DNA from: Pseudomonas gingeri
Lineage (GTDB): Bacteria > Pseudomonadota > Gammaproteobacteria > Pseudomonadales > Pseudomonadaceae
DNA length: 64,000 nucleotides
Reading direction: 5' to 3'
Assembly: GCF_013385425.1 (NCBI RefSeq)
Contig: NZ_JACAQA010000015.1
Coordinates: forward strand, 124,001 to 188,000
Below the pieces are notes generated by a model, which saw only the letters and a list, made by a program, of their open reading frames with translations, had not been told where the DNA came from and did not search any database. Made by a program: the position numbers and the translations under genes. Shown piece by piece: positions 35,259 through 44,893 of the stretch (positions within the stretch are counted from its first letter, which is position 1; each line of letters begins with the position of its first letter).

Positions 35259-38000
35259 TCAATTTTGGGTAAAGAGATTGACCGGGAAATCTCCGAGTGC
35301 CGCACCAACCATCAGCTCGTTATGGGGTGTGACTGCGCACATCGAGAAAAGTCCCTTTAATTTGCCGCCCGGTGCGGCGAACGGCAGTTTGACCCGCGTA
35401 TCGCCCCAAACCGGTGCCGGTACCCACGGCAGTTGATCGCTGGCCAGCAGTCCGGCCGCCAGCCTGGGTACGATCACAATGGCCCGCTGCGTCGGTGTAC
35501 TGCGCATAAAGGCCACTACGTATTCGGCCTGCTCGCCGAGCACGTCCAACGGCTGGTAATCGCCGCGACTGAAGACCCTCCCGTGTTCGGCCCGAACCGC
35601 CAGCGTACGGGCGATCAAGGCCTGTTTGAGCCGCCCGCTGCGCCAGTCCGTCAACAGCGCCTTGGGCGATGTCGAGTGTTGCAGCGCCTGTTGCCGGGCG
35701 GTGAAATCCACCGGCCGGCGATTGTCCGGGTCCACCAGGCTGAAGTCCCAGAACTCGTTGCCCTGGTACAGGTCCGGCACACCCGGTACGGTCATGCGCA
35801 GCAAACACTGGGCCAGACTGTTGAGCGCGCCGGCTGGTGCGATTTTTTCCAGCGTGGCGACCAGGGCCCGGCGCAGTGGCAGGCCGACGGGGCGGGTCAG
35901 CAGCGCTTCGAGAAAGTCGCGGCAGGCCTGCTCGTAGGCTTCGTTCGGTGCGCTCCAGCTGCTGTGCAGCTTGGCTTCGCGCAGCGCCTTGTTCTGCCAT
36001 TGCCAGAGACGTTCGGCGTAATCCCGCAGTCCGGCCGAATTGTCGCTCGACAGCGTCAGCGGCCAACTGCCCAGCAATGCCTGATAGAGGATCAGCTCGT
36101 CCGCCGCCGACGGGGCCTGGGGATCGCTACGCAGCACTTGGGCCAACTTGCGATAGCCTTGCACCTGTTCAACGTACCACGGGCCGACTTCACTGAGCAC
36201 CGCCAGGCGCGCGCGGCTGTCTTCACCGCGCTTGTGGTCATGGGTGGCGCTGGTCAACAGGTTGTCCGGGAAGTGTTTCAGGCGCGTTCGGTTGGCCGTG
36301 TGAAAGTCTTCCACGGGCGCGCTGAAGCGTTCGGTGGAGAAACCCACGTCGTTGCGCGAGAGCAGCACCGCCGAGCGATAGAACGCAGTGTCTTCCACGG
36401 CCTTGGCCGCCGTCGGCGAGGTCAGTTGCTGGAAGCGTACGCAGGCATGCTTGAGCAATTTGCGCTGACGGCCCGGTGGGCGCTGGCGCCAGGGTTGTCC
36501 GCCGAGCCACTGTTGCAGGTAGTCGAGCACCGGCCAGTCGGCCTCGCCGAGGGTGGTGCGGGCCCCGGCCAGGGCTTGCTGGAAAAACACCTCGTCCTCG
36601 GCCGGGCGACCCTGGGCATTGATATAGGTGCGGTACACCGGGTAGTGCACGATCAGTGCCTGCAAGGCCCGGCGAATCGCGCCGAGGGTCAGGTCGCGGC
36701 TCATCAGGTCGTCCCGGGCCACTTGCAGCAGGGCCTGGGCCACGCTTTCGAAATCCCCGGCCAGAGAGCCTGCGAGGATCTGCTGACGGGCCAGCTTGGC
36801 CTCCTCGGCAAACTCGCCGGGGCGTTCGCTGAGGCGACTCCAGAGTTCGGGCAAGCGTTGTTCGCCACGGCTATCGTGTTGCAGCAGCGACAACTGGTCC
36901 ATGAATTCGTAACCGGTGGTGCCGTCCACCTGCCAGTCGCGGTGCAGGCTTTCGCCCTGGCCGAGGATTTTCTCCACATAGATCGGCAGGTGTTCCCCGG
37001 GGACCAGACGGTCGACCCGTCGGCGCAGCTTGCGGCAATAACCGCGCGGATCGGCGAGCCCGTCGATATGGTCGATGCGCAGGCCGTCCACCAGGCCGTC
37101 CTCGATCAGCTGGAAGATTTTCTGGTGGGTGGCCTCGAACACCGCCGGGCGCTCGACCCGCAGGCCGCCCAGTTCGTTGACATCGAAGAAGCGCCGCCAA
37201 TTGATATCGTCGGCGGCGGTGCGCCAACTGGCGAGGCGATAGTGCTGGCGCTCCAGCAGCCGGTGCAGGCGCTGGAAACCTTCGGGTTGGCGTGAATCAT
37301 AGCGGGCGAGGTTCTGCTCGATGGCGTCATGCAGGTCGCGGCGTTGCGCCAGTTCGGCGCGCAGGAGCTGCGCCTGGGCATAGGCGTCGGGCAGGTTGTT
37401 CAGGGCCTTGAAGTGCCCGGCCAGGGTTTCCAGTTCGGGCAGGTTGGCCAGTATCTGCGCGTAGTCCCGGGGACAGATGGGAAAGCGATGCTGGTAATGC
37501 TCGATATGAAAACCGCCATGCTCGGCATCGAAGCACAGGGGGATGCTGCCTTCCTGCAAGGCCACGCCGTAGTCGCTGCCGAGGAACGGCATGAGCAATT
37601 GCCCTTCGAGCAACGGATCGGGCGAGTGCCACTGGATATCGAAGAACTCGCTGTAGGGGCTCAGCCGGCCCCATTCCAGCAGGTCCAGCCACCAGGGATT
37701 GTCCGCGCCACCGACGGCCATATGGTTGGAGACGATATCGAGGATCAGGCCCATATCGTGCTGGCGCAGGGCGTGTACCAGGCGCCGCAACGCTGCTTCG
37801 CCACCCAACTGTAGGTTGACCCGGGTCGGGTCGACCACGTCGTAGCCGTGCAGGGAGCCGTCGCGCGCGGTGAGCAGCGGCGAGGCATAGACATGGCTGA
37901 TGCCCAGTCGGGCGAAGTAGGGCACCAGCGCTACGGCGGCATCCAGGCTGAAGCCTTTGTGAAACTGCAGACGTACCGTTGCACGCAAGGCTGGCTTCAT
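35259..38000 (-). CDS. treY: Malto-oligosyltrehalose synthase
   Basis: 913 aa GH13 enzyme that turns the reducing-end maltose unit of a maltodextrin into a trehalosyl unit. The start MKPALRATVRLQFHKGFSLDAAVALVPYFARLGISHVYASPLLTA has the standard TreY N-terminus. The nucleophile is D310 in GLRIDHIDGLADPRGY, and the C-terminus contains RRALVATLEKIAPAGALNSLAQ and DLYQGNEFWDFSLVDPDNRRPVD, both typical. The gene overlaps malQ by four bases (ATGA at 37997-38000). Product chains are cut by TreZ, whose gene lies upstream in the same operon. Confidence 0.97.
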   Translation of the reverse strand: MKPALRATVRLQFHKGFSLDAAVALVPYFARLGISHVYASPLLTARDGSLHGYDVVDPTRVNLQLGGEAALRRLVHALRQHDMGLILDIVSNHMAVGGADNPWWLDLLEWGRLSPYSEFFDIQWHSPDPLLEGQLLMPFLGSDYGVALQEGSIPLCFDAEHGGFHIEHYQHRFPICPRDYAQILANLPELETLAGHFKALNNLPDAYAQAQLLRAELAQRRDLHDAIEQNLARYDSRQPEGFQRLHRLLERQHYRLASWRTAADDINWRRFFDVNELGGLRVERPAVFEATHQKIFQLIEDGLVDGLRIDHIDGLADPRGYCRKLRRRVDRLVPGEHLPIYVEKILGQGESLHRDWQVDGTTGYEFMDQLSLLQHDSRGEQRLPELWSRLSERPGEFAEEAKLARQQILAGSLAGDFESVAQALLQVARDDLMSRDLTLGAIRRALQALIVHYPVYRTYINAQGRPAEDEVFFQQALAGARTTLGEADWPVLDYLQQWLGGQPWRQRPPGRQRKLLKHACVRFQQLTSPTAAKAVEDTAFYRSAVLLSRNDVGFSTERFSAPVEDFHTANRTRLKHFPDNLLTSATHDHKRGEDSRARLAVLSEVGPWYVEQVQGYRKLAQVLRSDPQAPSAADELILYQALLGSWPLTLSSDNSAGLRDYAERLWQWQNKALREAKLHSSWSAPNEAYEQACRDFLEALLTRPVGLPLRRALVATLEKIAPAGALNSLAQCLLRMTVPGVPDLYQGNEFWDFSLVDPDNRRPVDFTARQQALQHSTSPKALLTDWRSGRLKQALIARTLAVRAEHGRVFSRGDYQPLDVLGEQAEYVVAFMRSTPTQRAIVIVPRLAAGLLASDQLPWVPAPVWGDTRVKLPFAAPGGKLKGLFSMCAVTPHNELMVGAALGDFPVNLFTQN

Positions 38001-40078
38001 CGATCACGCTCGGCGGCCTGGAGACGGGCGCAGGCCAGCAGTTCGAGACGTCGGGCAGCATCCACATCATCGAGCAACTGGCCGCTGTCGCCCGGCAGGC
38101 GCCGACGCCAGTTGGGGTGGCTGTCGAGGGTGCCGGGCAGGTTGGCCTGTTCCTCGACACCCAGGGCGTCCTCCAGCGGCAGCAGCACCAGGGGCGCGCG
38201 GGTATGACCGAGGAAACGCACGCTGGCGTCGAGGACCTGGTCGGTCTCGTGGGATTCGTCGCGGAAATTCTGTGGGTCGTTGCTCAAGGCGCGACGCAAC
38301 CCCTCGCGTTCGCGTGCGCGGGTTTCGCGCCAGTGATCGGCGGTGGCATCATCGATCAGCCCGAGCTGGATATTCCAGTCGATATCCCGGGCATGCCACC
38401 AGCCGTTGAGGGTCGGCAGGTCGTGGGTGCTGGTGATGGCCAGGGCGTCGTCCGGCCAGTCGAGTATGGGGCGGAAACGATGGTCGTAGTCCTGCTCGAA
38501 CAGCAGCACGCGCATGCCGAGGATTGCCCGGGCACCGAGTTTTTCCCGCAGGCCCTCGGGCACCGTGCCGAGGTCTTCGCCAAGCACCACCGCCTGGTGG
38601 CGCGCGGACTCCAGGGTCAGCAGGCGCAGCAGGTCGTCCACCGGGTAATACAGGTAGGCACCGTCGCTCGGTGGTGAACCGAGGGGGATCACCCAGAGCC
38701 GTTGCAGGCCCATCACATGGTCGATGCGCAGGCCGCCGGCATGGGCGAAGTTGGCCCGCAGCATTTCGATAAAGGCACGGAAACCATGGCGCTTCAAGCC
38801 CTCCGGGGCGAAAGCCGAGATGCCCCAGCTTTGCCCGGCGCGGTTGAGGATATCCGGCGGTGCGCCGACGGTGAGTTCGGCGAGTAGTTCGTCCTGCCGG
38901 CTCCAGGCCTGGCTGCCACCGCCGTCGGCACCGACGGCAAGGTCGGCGATCAGGCCGATGCCCATGCCGCTGTCCCGGGCGGCGTTTTGCGCGCGCTCAA
39001 GGTTGCGAGCGATCAGCCATTGGCTGAAGGCGTAGAAGCCGATCTCCTCGGCCTGCTCCTCGGCGAAGGTGGCGAGGGCCGGGTTGTCGGGATGGTGCCA
39101 GGCCGTGGGCCAGTGTCGCCAGTCGGTGCTTTCGCCGCGGGCGGTGCAGGCCGCTTGCAGGGCTTCGAAGCGACAGTGATTTTCCAGGGCCTCGCCGCCG
39201 ACCTGGCGAAAGTGCGCGAAGTCCGTGGCGAGCGGGTGGGGGCCGAGGCGAAAGTCGTCGTATAGCGCGCGTAACAGGCGTTGCTTGGCGCGGGCAGCAC
39301 GGGGCCAGTCGATCAGCGGCAGCGCTTCCAGTTGCCGCAGTTCATCGGCCAGTCCCGTGGTGTCGATGGCCTGGCGCAGGGCCTGTTCGCCAAGAATCGC
39401 TTCCGGCGCCGCATAAAGGCTGTTGAGAAACAGCCGGCTGGACGGCGAATAGGGGCTGTAGCGTTGCGGGTCGCAGCTGAACATGGCGTGCATCGGGCTG
39501 ATTGCCAGGGCGTCGGCGCCGCGTTCGCCGGCGGCGCGGACCAGGCTCTCCAGGGCCAGGGTGTCGCCGAAACCGCCGTCGCCGACGCGTTGCAGGGCAT
39601 ACAGCTGGACCGTCAGGCCCCAGGCGCGAGGTGTCGCGCTATCGGTGGCCGCCGCCACGCTGTGGCATTGGGCCGGGGCCACGGCGAGGGTGAAGTGCTG
39701 GCCGGCGATATGCACCGTCTGGTAGCCCACCGGGATCTTGCCCGGCAGCACCGCGTCCTGGTCCAGGTGCAAGTGCAGGACCGTGCCGTTTTCCAGATGT
39801 ACTTCGCAAGCGGTGTCGGCGGCGAAATAGTGGGCCAGGTCCAGGCTCTTGCCGACGTCCACGGTCAGCAGCGGCGGCAGGTATTTGTGTTGCTGGACGA
39901 GTTGCAGTTCCAGCAGGCTGTTCTCGATGGCCTGTTCCGTGTCGGCGGGATGGCCAAGCCCAGCCAGGACCTTGCGCAAGACCTCGGGCCGGACTTTCTG
40001 TGGTCGGCCATTGGCGTCGATCCAATCGACGGCCAGGCCGGCCCGGCTGGCGAGTATTTCCAGTTGCGCGTCGTTCAT
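37997..40078 (-). CDS. malQ: 4-alpha-glucanotransferase (amylomaltase)
   Basis: 693 aa GH77 enzyme that transfers maltosyl and longer segments between linear glucans. An N-terminal beta extension of about 130 residues is present, as in the enterobacterial MalQ. The catalytic domain has WGLTVQLYALQRVGDGGFGD, nucleophile D453 in GGLRIDHVMGLQRLWVIP, and GEDLGTVPEGLREKL with the acid/base glutamate. It overlaps treY downstream and treZ upstream by four bases each, so the three genes are translationally coupled. It likely recycles short maltodextrins into chains long enough for TreY. Confidence 0.96.
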   Translation of the reverse strand: MNDAQLEILASRAGLAVDWIDANGRPQKVRPEVLRKVLAGLGHPADTEQAIENSLLELQLVQQHKYLPPLLTVDVGKSLDLAHYFAADTACEVHLENGTVLHLHLDQDAVLPGKIPVGYQTVHIAGQHFTLAVAPAQCHSVAAATDSATPRAWGLTVQLYALQRVGDGGFGDTLALESLVRAAGERGADALAISPMHAMFSCDPQRYSPYSPSSRLFLNSLYAAPEAILGEQALRQAIDTTGLADELRQLEALPLIDWPRAARAKQRLLRALYDDFRLGPHPLATDFAHFRQVGGEALENHCRFEALQAACTARGESTDWRHWPTAWHHPDNPALATFAEEQAEEIGFYAFSQWLIARNLERAQNAARDSGMGIGLIADLAVGADGGGSQAWSRQDELLAELTVGAPPDILNRAGQSWGISAFAPEGLKRHGFRAFIEMLRANFAHAGGLRIDHVMGLQRLWVIPLGSPPSDGAYLYYPVDDLLRLLTLESARHQAVVLGEDLGTVPEGLREKLGARAILGMRVLLFEQDYDHRFRPILDWPDDALAITSTHDLPTLNGWWHARDIDWNIQLGLIDDATADHWRETRAREREGLRRALSNDPQNFRDESHETDQVLDASVRFLGHTRAPLVLLPLEDALGVEEQANLPGTLDSHPNWRRRLPGDSGQLLDDVDAARRLELLACARLQAAERDR

Positions 40079-41883
40079 GGGTGCTCTCCGGTGGGTGACT
40101 GCAGGACGTCCCCGGGGGTCAGGGTAACCAGCGCGCAGTAGGGGGCCAGATGACCTTCATCCAATTGGCGACTGGCGCCGGCGGTGCTTTCGAACACTAA
40201 ACGGGCTTGGCTGGGTGGGTGATGGCCGACGGACTCGGCACTGAGGTTGAGGTCGATGCGCAGCAGGCTGCCGTCACCCATCCGCCAGCGCGCGCTGAGG
40301 GCGCCGTCGGCCAGGACATCGCTGCCCAGGGCCTGGGCACCGGGGAGCCGGGGGATGATTTCACGGTGGCGCAGTTCCAGTAGCTGGCGGTAGAGGCGCA
40401 CGGTGGCCTGGCGGTTGAAGTCGTCGCTGGCGTCGTTCAGGTCGGGGCGCGAGTCGTTGAAGCTGACGGCGGCGTTCGGGTCGGGAATATGCGCCCGGCG
40501 CGCGGGGTCGGCAAAGGCCGGGAAATCGGCGAACTCCGCGCGCCGGCCTTCGCGCACCGCGTCGGCCAGTTCACCGTGGTGATCGGTGAAAAACAGGAAG
40601 GGTTCACGGGCAGCGGTTTCCTCGCCCATGAACAGCAACGGGATCATCGGCGACAACAGCAGCAGCACCGTGGCCGCCCGCAGGGCCGGGGCCGGGCAGA
40701 GCTGGTTGAGCCGTTCGCCCAGGGCCCGGTTGCCGATCTGGTCGTGGTTCTGCAGGAACAGCACGAAGGCACTGGGTGGCAGGTGTGCGCTGGGTTCGCC
40801 ACGACTATGGCCGTGGCGGTCGGGATGGCCCTGGAAGACGAAGCCCTGGCTCAGGCAGCGGGCCAGCTTGGTGGTGGTTTCCCGGGCATAGTCGGCGTAA
40901 TAGGCGTCGGTCTCGCCGGTCAGCAGGACGTGCAGGGCGTTATGGCCGTCGTCGTTCCACTGGGCGTCAAAGGACTCTTCCAGCAGGCTGGCCTGGTTGC
41001 GTTCGTTTTCCAGGGTCAGCCACACGTGTCGTGTCGGGTCCACCTGGCGGCGAACCGCCTGTGCCAGTTCGTGGAGCAGGGTGCTGTCGTTGATGGCGTG
41101 TACGGCATCCAGGCGCAAGCCGTCGAAACGATACTCCAGCAGCCACATCAAGGCGTTGTCGATAAAAAAATCGCGGACTTCGCGGCGGCGAAAATCGATC
41201 GCCGCGCCCCAGGGGGTCTGCTGGTCGTCGCGAAAGAAGTCCTTGGCGTATTGGCCGAGGTAATTGCCGTCCGGTCCGAAGTGGTTGTAGACCACGTCCA
41301 GCAGCACCATCAGGCCGTGCCCATGGGCCGTGTCGATCAGGTGCTTGAGGTCTTCGGGCGAACCATAGGCGGCATGCGGCGCATAGGGCAGCACGCCGTC
41401 GTAGCCCCAGTTGCGCTCGCCGGGGAACTGACCCAGGGGCATCAGTTCAATGGCGGTCACCCCCAGTTCGGCCAGGCGTGCCAGTTGGTTTTCGACCTGG
41501 CGATAGCCGCCGAGGACGCCGACGTGCAGCTCGTAGATCACCGCCTCGTGCCAGGGCCGCCCCTGCCAGTCCTTGTGCTGCCAGTGGTAGGCCAGGGAAT
41601 CGACCACCTGGCTCGGCCCGTGCACATCGCCGACCTGGCACCGCGAGGCCGGGTCGGGCACCCGCCGCTCGCCGTCGATATGGAAGTGGTATTGGCTGCC
41701 GGCCGGGCAGCGGGCCTCGAGGACAAACCAGCCGTCGTGCTGCGGTAGCATGGCCAGTGAGCGGCCATCGTCCAGTTCGACGCTGACGTAGTAAGCGTCC
41801 GGTGCCCACAGCGCGAAGCGGGTGTGCTCGGCGTCCAGCAGGGTCGCGCCATGAGGCCAGGTTTCCAGAGTCCGTAACGGCAT
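40075..41883 (-). CDS. treZ: Malto-oligosyltrehalose trehalohydrolase
   Basis: 602 aa GH13 enzyme that releases trehalose from the product of TreY. The N-terminal CBM48-like module is about 1-90 (GATLLDAEHTRFALWAPDAYYVSVEL), and the barrel has the nucleophile D259 in DGLRLDAVHAI, followed by the acid/base region LTLENERNQ and FLQNHDQIGNRALGERL. All family landmarks are intact. It overlaps malQ by four bases and sits 14 bp downstream of glgA, so glgA-treZ-malQ-treY-DUF2934 reads as one operon. Confidence 0.97.
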   Translation of the reverse strand: MPLRTLETWPHGATLLDAEHTRFALWAPDAYYVSVELDDGRSLAMLPQHDGWFVLEARCPAGSQYHFHIDGERRVPDPASRCQVGDVHGPSQVVDSLAYHWQHKDWQGRPWHEAVIYELHVGVLGGYRQVENQLARLAELGVTAIELMPLGQFPGERNWGYDGVLPYAPHAAYGSPEDLKHLIDTAHGHGLMVLLDVVYNHFGPDGNYLGQYAKDFFRDDQQTPWGAAIDFRRREVRDFFIDNALMWLLEYRFDGLRLDAVHAINDSTLLHELAQAVRRQVDPTRHVWLTLENERNQASLLEESFDAQWNDDGHNALHVLLTGETDAYYADYARETTTKLARCLSQGFVFQGHPDRHGHSRGEPSAHLPPSAFVLFLQNHDQIGNRALGERLNQLCPAPALRAATVLLLLSPMIPLLFMGEETAAREPFLFFTDHHGELADAVREGRRAEFADFPAFADPARRAHIPDPNAAVSFNDSRPDLNDASDDFNRQATVRLYRQLLELRHREIIPRLPGAQALGSDVLADGALSARWRMGDGSLLRIDLNLSAESVGHHPPSQARLVFESTAGASRQLDEGHLAPYCALVTLTPGDVLQSPTGEHP

Positions 41884-41897
41884 CTATGAAGACCTCC

Positions 41898-43463
41898 TCA
41901 GTGCTGGCCCGACCTGCTCCGGGACTTGGTCACCAGGTTCTGGTACAGCTCGGCGTAGGGTTCCACCGCCTTGCACCAGTTGAACGGCGCGGCCATGGCC
42001 CGGCAGCGCATGGCGTTGAGCAATGGCCGATAGGCGAACACCTTGAACGCCCGGCGCAGCGCCTGGGCATAGCTTTCCACGGTGGACTCGTCGAACAGGA
42101 AGCCGGTGACACCGTTCTCGATGGTGTCGGCCAGCCCGCCGGTGTTACGCGCCACCGGCAGCGAGCCGAAGCGCTGGGCGTACATCTGGCTCAGGCCACA
42201 GGGTTCATAACGCGAGGGCATCAGCAGGAAATCGCTGCCGGCGAACATGCGTCGGGCATCGGTTTCGTTGAAGCCGATGCGCACCCCGATCCGGCCTGGA
42301 AAACGCAGGGCCAGTTGGCGCATGGCCTGTTCCTCTTCCGGTTCGCCACGGCCGATGATTGCGATCTGGCCGCCTTCGGCGACGATCATTTCGCTGACCG
42401 CTTCGGTCAGGTCCAGGCCCTTCTGGTAGACCAGCCGCGAGACCACGGCAAACAGTGGCCCGGTCGAGGGATCGAGGCCGAACAGATTGCGCACATGGGC
42501 GGCGTTGACCGCCTTGCCTTCCCAGTCGCCCGGACTGAAGGGGTGGACCAGATGGCTGTCGGTGGCGGCATCCCAGCTTTCGTCGATGCCGTTGGGAATG
42601 CCGCTGAGCAGGCCCTGGTGGGTCTTGCTGGCCAGGAAACCGTCCAGGCCACAGCCGAATTGCGGCGTGGTGATTTCCTGGGCGTAGGTGGCGCTCACCG
42701 TGGTGATATGGCTGGAGTAGGCCATGCCGGCCTTGAGGAACGACAGCTTGCCGTAGAACTCCATGCCTTCCTGTTGCAGGGCATGGGGTGGGATCCCCAG
42801 TTCCGGGCAGCAGGCAAGGCTGACCACGCCCTGATAAGCAAGGTTGTGAATGGTGAACAGGGTCGGGGTACGCTGGCCGCGCCAGTGCATATAGGCCGGG
42901 GCCAGGCCGGCGGGCCAGTCGTGGGCATGGACCAGGTCCGGGGTCCAGTGGATCTGTGCCAGGTTGGCGGCGATATCGGCGGCGGCCAGGCCCAGGCGGG
43001 CGAAGCGGATATGGTTGTCCGGCCAGTCGCGCCCGTTATTGGCGCCATAGGGCGTGCCTTCCCGCTCAAACAGCTCGGGGCAGATCAGCACGTAGATCAC
43101 CAGGCCGTCGGGCAGGTCCATGCGGCCGATCTTGCACGGCGGCAGTGCGGCATGGCCCCCCAGTTCGCCGATGATATGAATCGGGTTATCGCTGTTCATC
43201 ACCTGCGGATAACCGGGGATCAGTACCCGCACATCGTGCAGGTGATGCATGGCCCGCGGCAGGGCGGCGGACACGTCGCCCAGGCCGCCGGTCTTGACCA
43301 GGTCGGCGAACTCGGAGGTGACGAACAGCACCTTTTTCTTGTTGGGATTGACAGCGGGGGCCGTCAACACAGGCTTTCCTCCCGCCAAGGGGGCTGACAC
43401 GGGGACCGCTTCGCTGGCCTGATTCAAATGCTCTCCCTGAGTTTCCAACGCAGCGCTGATCAT
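41898..43463 (-). CDS. glgA: Glycogen synthase (GT5)
   Basis: 521 aa from the ATG at 43463, with GGGAGAG just upstream; the long frame above it is not preceded by a ribosome-binding site. After a 45-residue variable leader comes KKKVLFVTSEFADLVKTGGLGDVSAALP with the KTGGL ADP-glucose loop (here about residues 60-66). The second Rossmann half carries RLVYQKGLDLTEAVSEMI and the PSRYEPCGLSQMYA nucleotide-sugar motif. It extends alpha-1,4-glucan from nucleotide glucose. No glgC (ADP-glucose pyrophosphorylase) is in the window. First gene of the minus-strand operon. Confidence 0.96.
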   Translation of the reverse strand: MISAALETQGEHLNQASEAVPVSAPLAGGKPVLTAPAVNPNKKKVLFVTSEFADLVKTGGLGDVSAALPRAMHHLHDVRVLIPGYPQVMNSDNPIHIIGELGGHAALPPCKIGRMDLPDGLVIYVLICPELFEREGTPYGANNGRDWPDNHIRFARLGLAAADIAANLAQIHWTPDLVHAHDWPAGLAPAYMHWRGQRTPTLFTIHNLAYQGVVSLACCPELGIPPHALQQEGMEFYGKLSFLKAGMAYSSHITTVSATYAQEITTPQFGCGLDGFLASKTHQGLLSGIPNGIDESWDAATDSHLVHPFSPGDWEGKAVNAAHVRNLFGLDPSTGPLFAVVSRLVYQKGLDLTEAVSEMIVAEGGQIAIIGRGEPEEEQAMRQLALRFPGRIGVRIGFNETDARRMFAGSDFLLMPSRYEPCGLSQMYAQRFGSLPVARNTGGLADTIENGVTGFLFDESTVESYAQALRRAFKVFAYRPLLNAMRCRAMAAPFNWCKAVEPYAELYQNLVTKSRSRSGQH

Positions 43464-43925
43464 GTGTCTCTCCCGTCTTATTTGATCTGGTTCTTCCTTT
43501 CTTTCATACAGCGTGCCCAAACCGCTTCCTTTGGTCGGACACACCGGTTCCGGGCGACTGGGCGAAGCAGGCACGTCGCACGGAGGCAAGAAAGAGTGGG
43601 GAAGCGCCTGCCCGCCAAACACCCGGAACAGACGCCCTACCTTTAACCTGACCGACCGCGGTTTCAGAAGTTTCGACTTTTTTTCATCAAAATGACTGAG
43701 CGGTCAGCAAGCCCGAAAGTCAGTGTAGGAGAGATGTTGCCGCCGTGGAGGGCGTTGTTTAGACGAATGTTGGGAAAGTGCGGTGCATTTGATCTATGTC
43801 ACAGGCGATCCGCGAGGGCTGCCCCGGAACGGCTGCACGCTACTGGCGCGGGGTCGAAGTTCGGGTGCTCTAGAATGGTGCGCTGGTGACTGGGCAGCAA
43901 CTGCGCCACCCAGGCCGTCGCGCGT
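43464..43925. other. Gap upstream of glgA; no gene supported
   Basis: 462 bases holding the glgA leader and presumably its promoter. I find no clear AlgU-type promoter on the minus strand. TTGATCTATGTCA near 43787 half-matches an Anr box, but no correctly oriented gene follows it. The plus-strand frame at 43692-43889 has no ribosome-binding site. Confidence 0.35.
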
Positions 43926-44879
43926 TTAACTCAGCAGGCGGATTGGCTGTCCGGCGGCCCAGTCCTGGATGTCCTCGATCATCTGGCTGTAGAACAGCCG
44001 GTAGTTGTTCTGGCTGACATAGCCGACATGGGGCGTAGCCAGGACATTGTCCAGGGTGCGGAACGGATGGTTGGCGGGCAAAGGTTCCTGTTCGAAGACG
44101 TCCAGGGCGGCCCCGGCCAGCCGGCCTTGTTCAAGGGCGGCGATCAGCGCCTGTTCGTCGACGATCGGCCCGCGCGCGGTGTTGATCAGGTAGGCCGACG
44201 GTTTCATCCAGCCCAGGGCCTCGGCGTCCACCAGGCCACGGGAACGCTCGCTCAGCACCAGGTGCACGGAGAGCAGGTCGGCCTGCTTGAACAGTTCAGC
44301 TTTGCTGACGTACTCCACGCCGGATTCGGCGGCGCGTTCGGCGGTGAGATTCTCGCTCCAGGCGATGACCCGCATGCCGAAGGCCTTGCCGTAGCCGGCA
44401 ATGCGCTGGCCGATGCTGCCCAGGCCGAGAATGCCCAGGGTCTTGCCATACAGGTCGCCGCCCAGGCCTTGCTGCCAGTGCCCGGCGCGCAAGGAGTTGG
44501 CCTCCTTGAGCAGGTTGCGGTTGGCGGCCATGATCAGCGCCCAGGTCAGCTCCGGCGCGGCCTGCTTGTAGCTGTCGGTGCCACAGACCTGGATGCCCAG
44601 GGTGTTGGCGGCCTTGATATCGAGGGCGGCGTTGCGCATGCCGCCGGTCACCAGCAGCTTCAGGCGCGGCAGTTGGCGCAGCAGGGCCTCGTTGAACGGG
44701 CTGCGTTCGCGCATCACGCAGATCACCTCGAAACCGCCCAGGCGCTCGGCCATGGTCGCGGTATCGGCCGGGTAGTCGTGGAGAAAGCTGACCTGGCCCA
44801 CGGCATTCAAGGCACTCCAGTCCACCGCCTCGGCGGCCACGCCTTGCCAGTCATCGATTACCGCGATCTGTAGGGTCAT
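43926..44879 (-). CDS. D-2-hydroxyacid dehydrogenase family protein
   Basis: 317 aa NAD-dependent oxidoreductase. The nucleotide-binding glycine motif lies in YGKTLGILGLGSIGQRIAGYGKAFGMRVIAWSE. Catalytic arginine and glutamate positions are in INTARGPIVDEQALIAALEQ and AALDVFEQEPLP, and the catalytic histidine is in LATPHVGYVSQNNY. Such enzymes interconvert 2-keto and 2-hydroxy acids (for example phosphoglycerate, lactate or glyoxylate type). The gene is 14 bp downstream of the exported hydrolase gene and is probably in the same operon. Substrate unknown. Confidence 0.93.
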   Translation of the reverse strand: MTLQIAVIDDWQGVAAEAVDWSALNAVGQVSFLHDYPADTATMAERLGGFEVICVMRERSPFNEALLRQLPRLKLLVTGGMRNAALDIKAANTLGIQVCGTDSYKQAAPELTWALIMAANRNLLKEANSLRAGHWQQGLGGDLYGKTLGILGLGSIGQRIAGYGKAFGMRVIAWSENLTAERAAESGVEYVSKAELFKQADLLSVHLVLSERSRGLVDAEALGWMKPSAYLINTARGPIVDEQALIAALEQGRLAGAALDVFEQEPLPANHPFRTLDNVLATPHVGYVSQNNYRLFYSQMIEDIQDWAAGQPIRLLS

Positions 44880-44893
44880 TCACTCTTTCCTCA

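Noticed and set aside
35433..37295. A 620-codon plus-strand open frame
   Set aside because: It is the antisense shadow of treY.
43786..43800. TTGATCTATGTCA, half-match to an Anr/FNR box
   Set aside because: Only one half-site fits well and no gene in the right orientation begins nearby.
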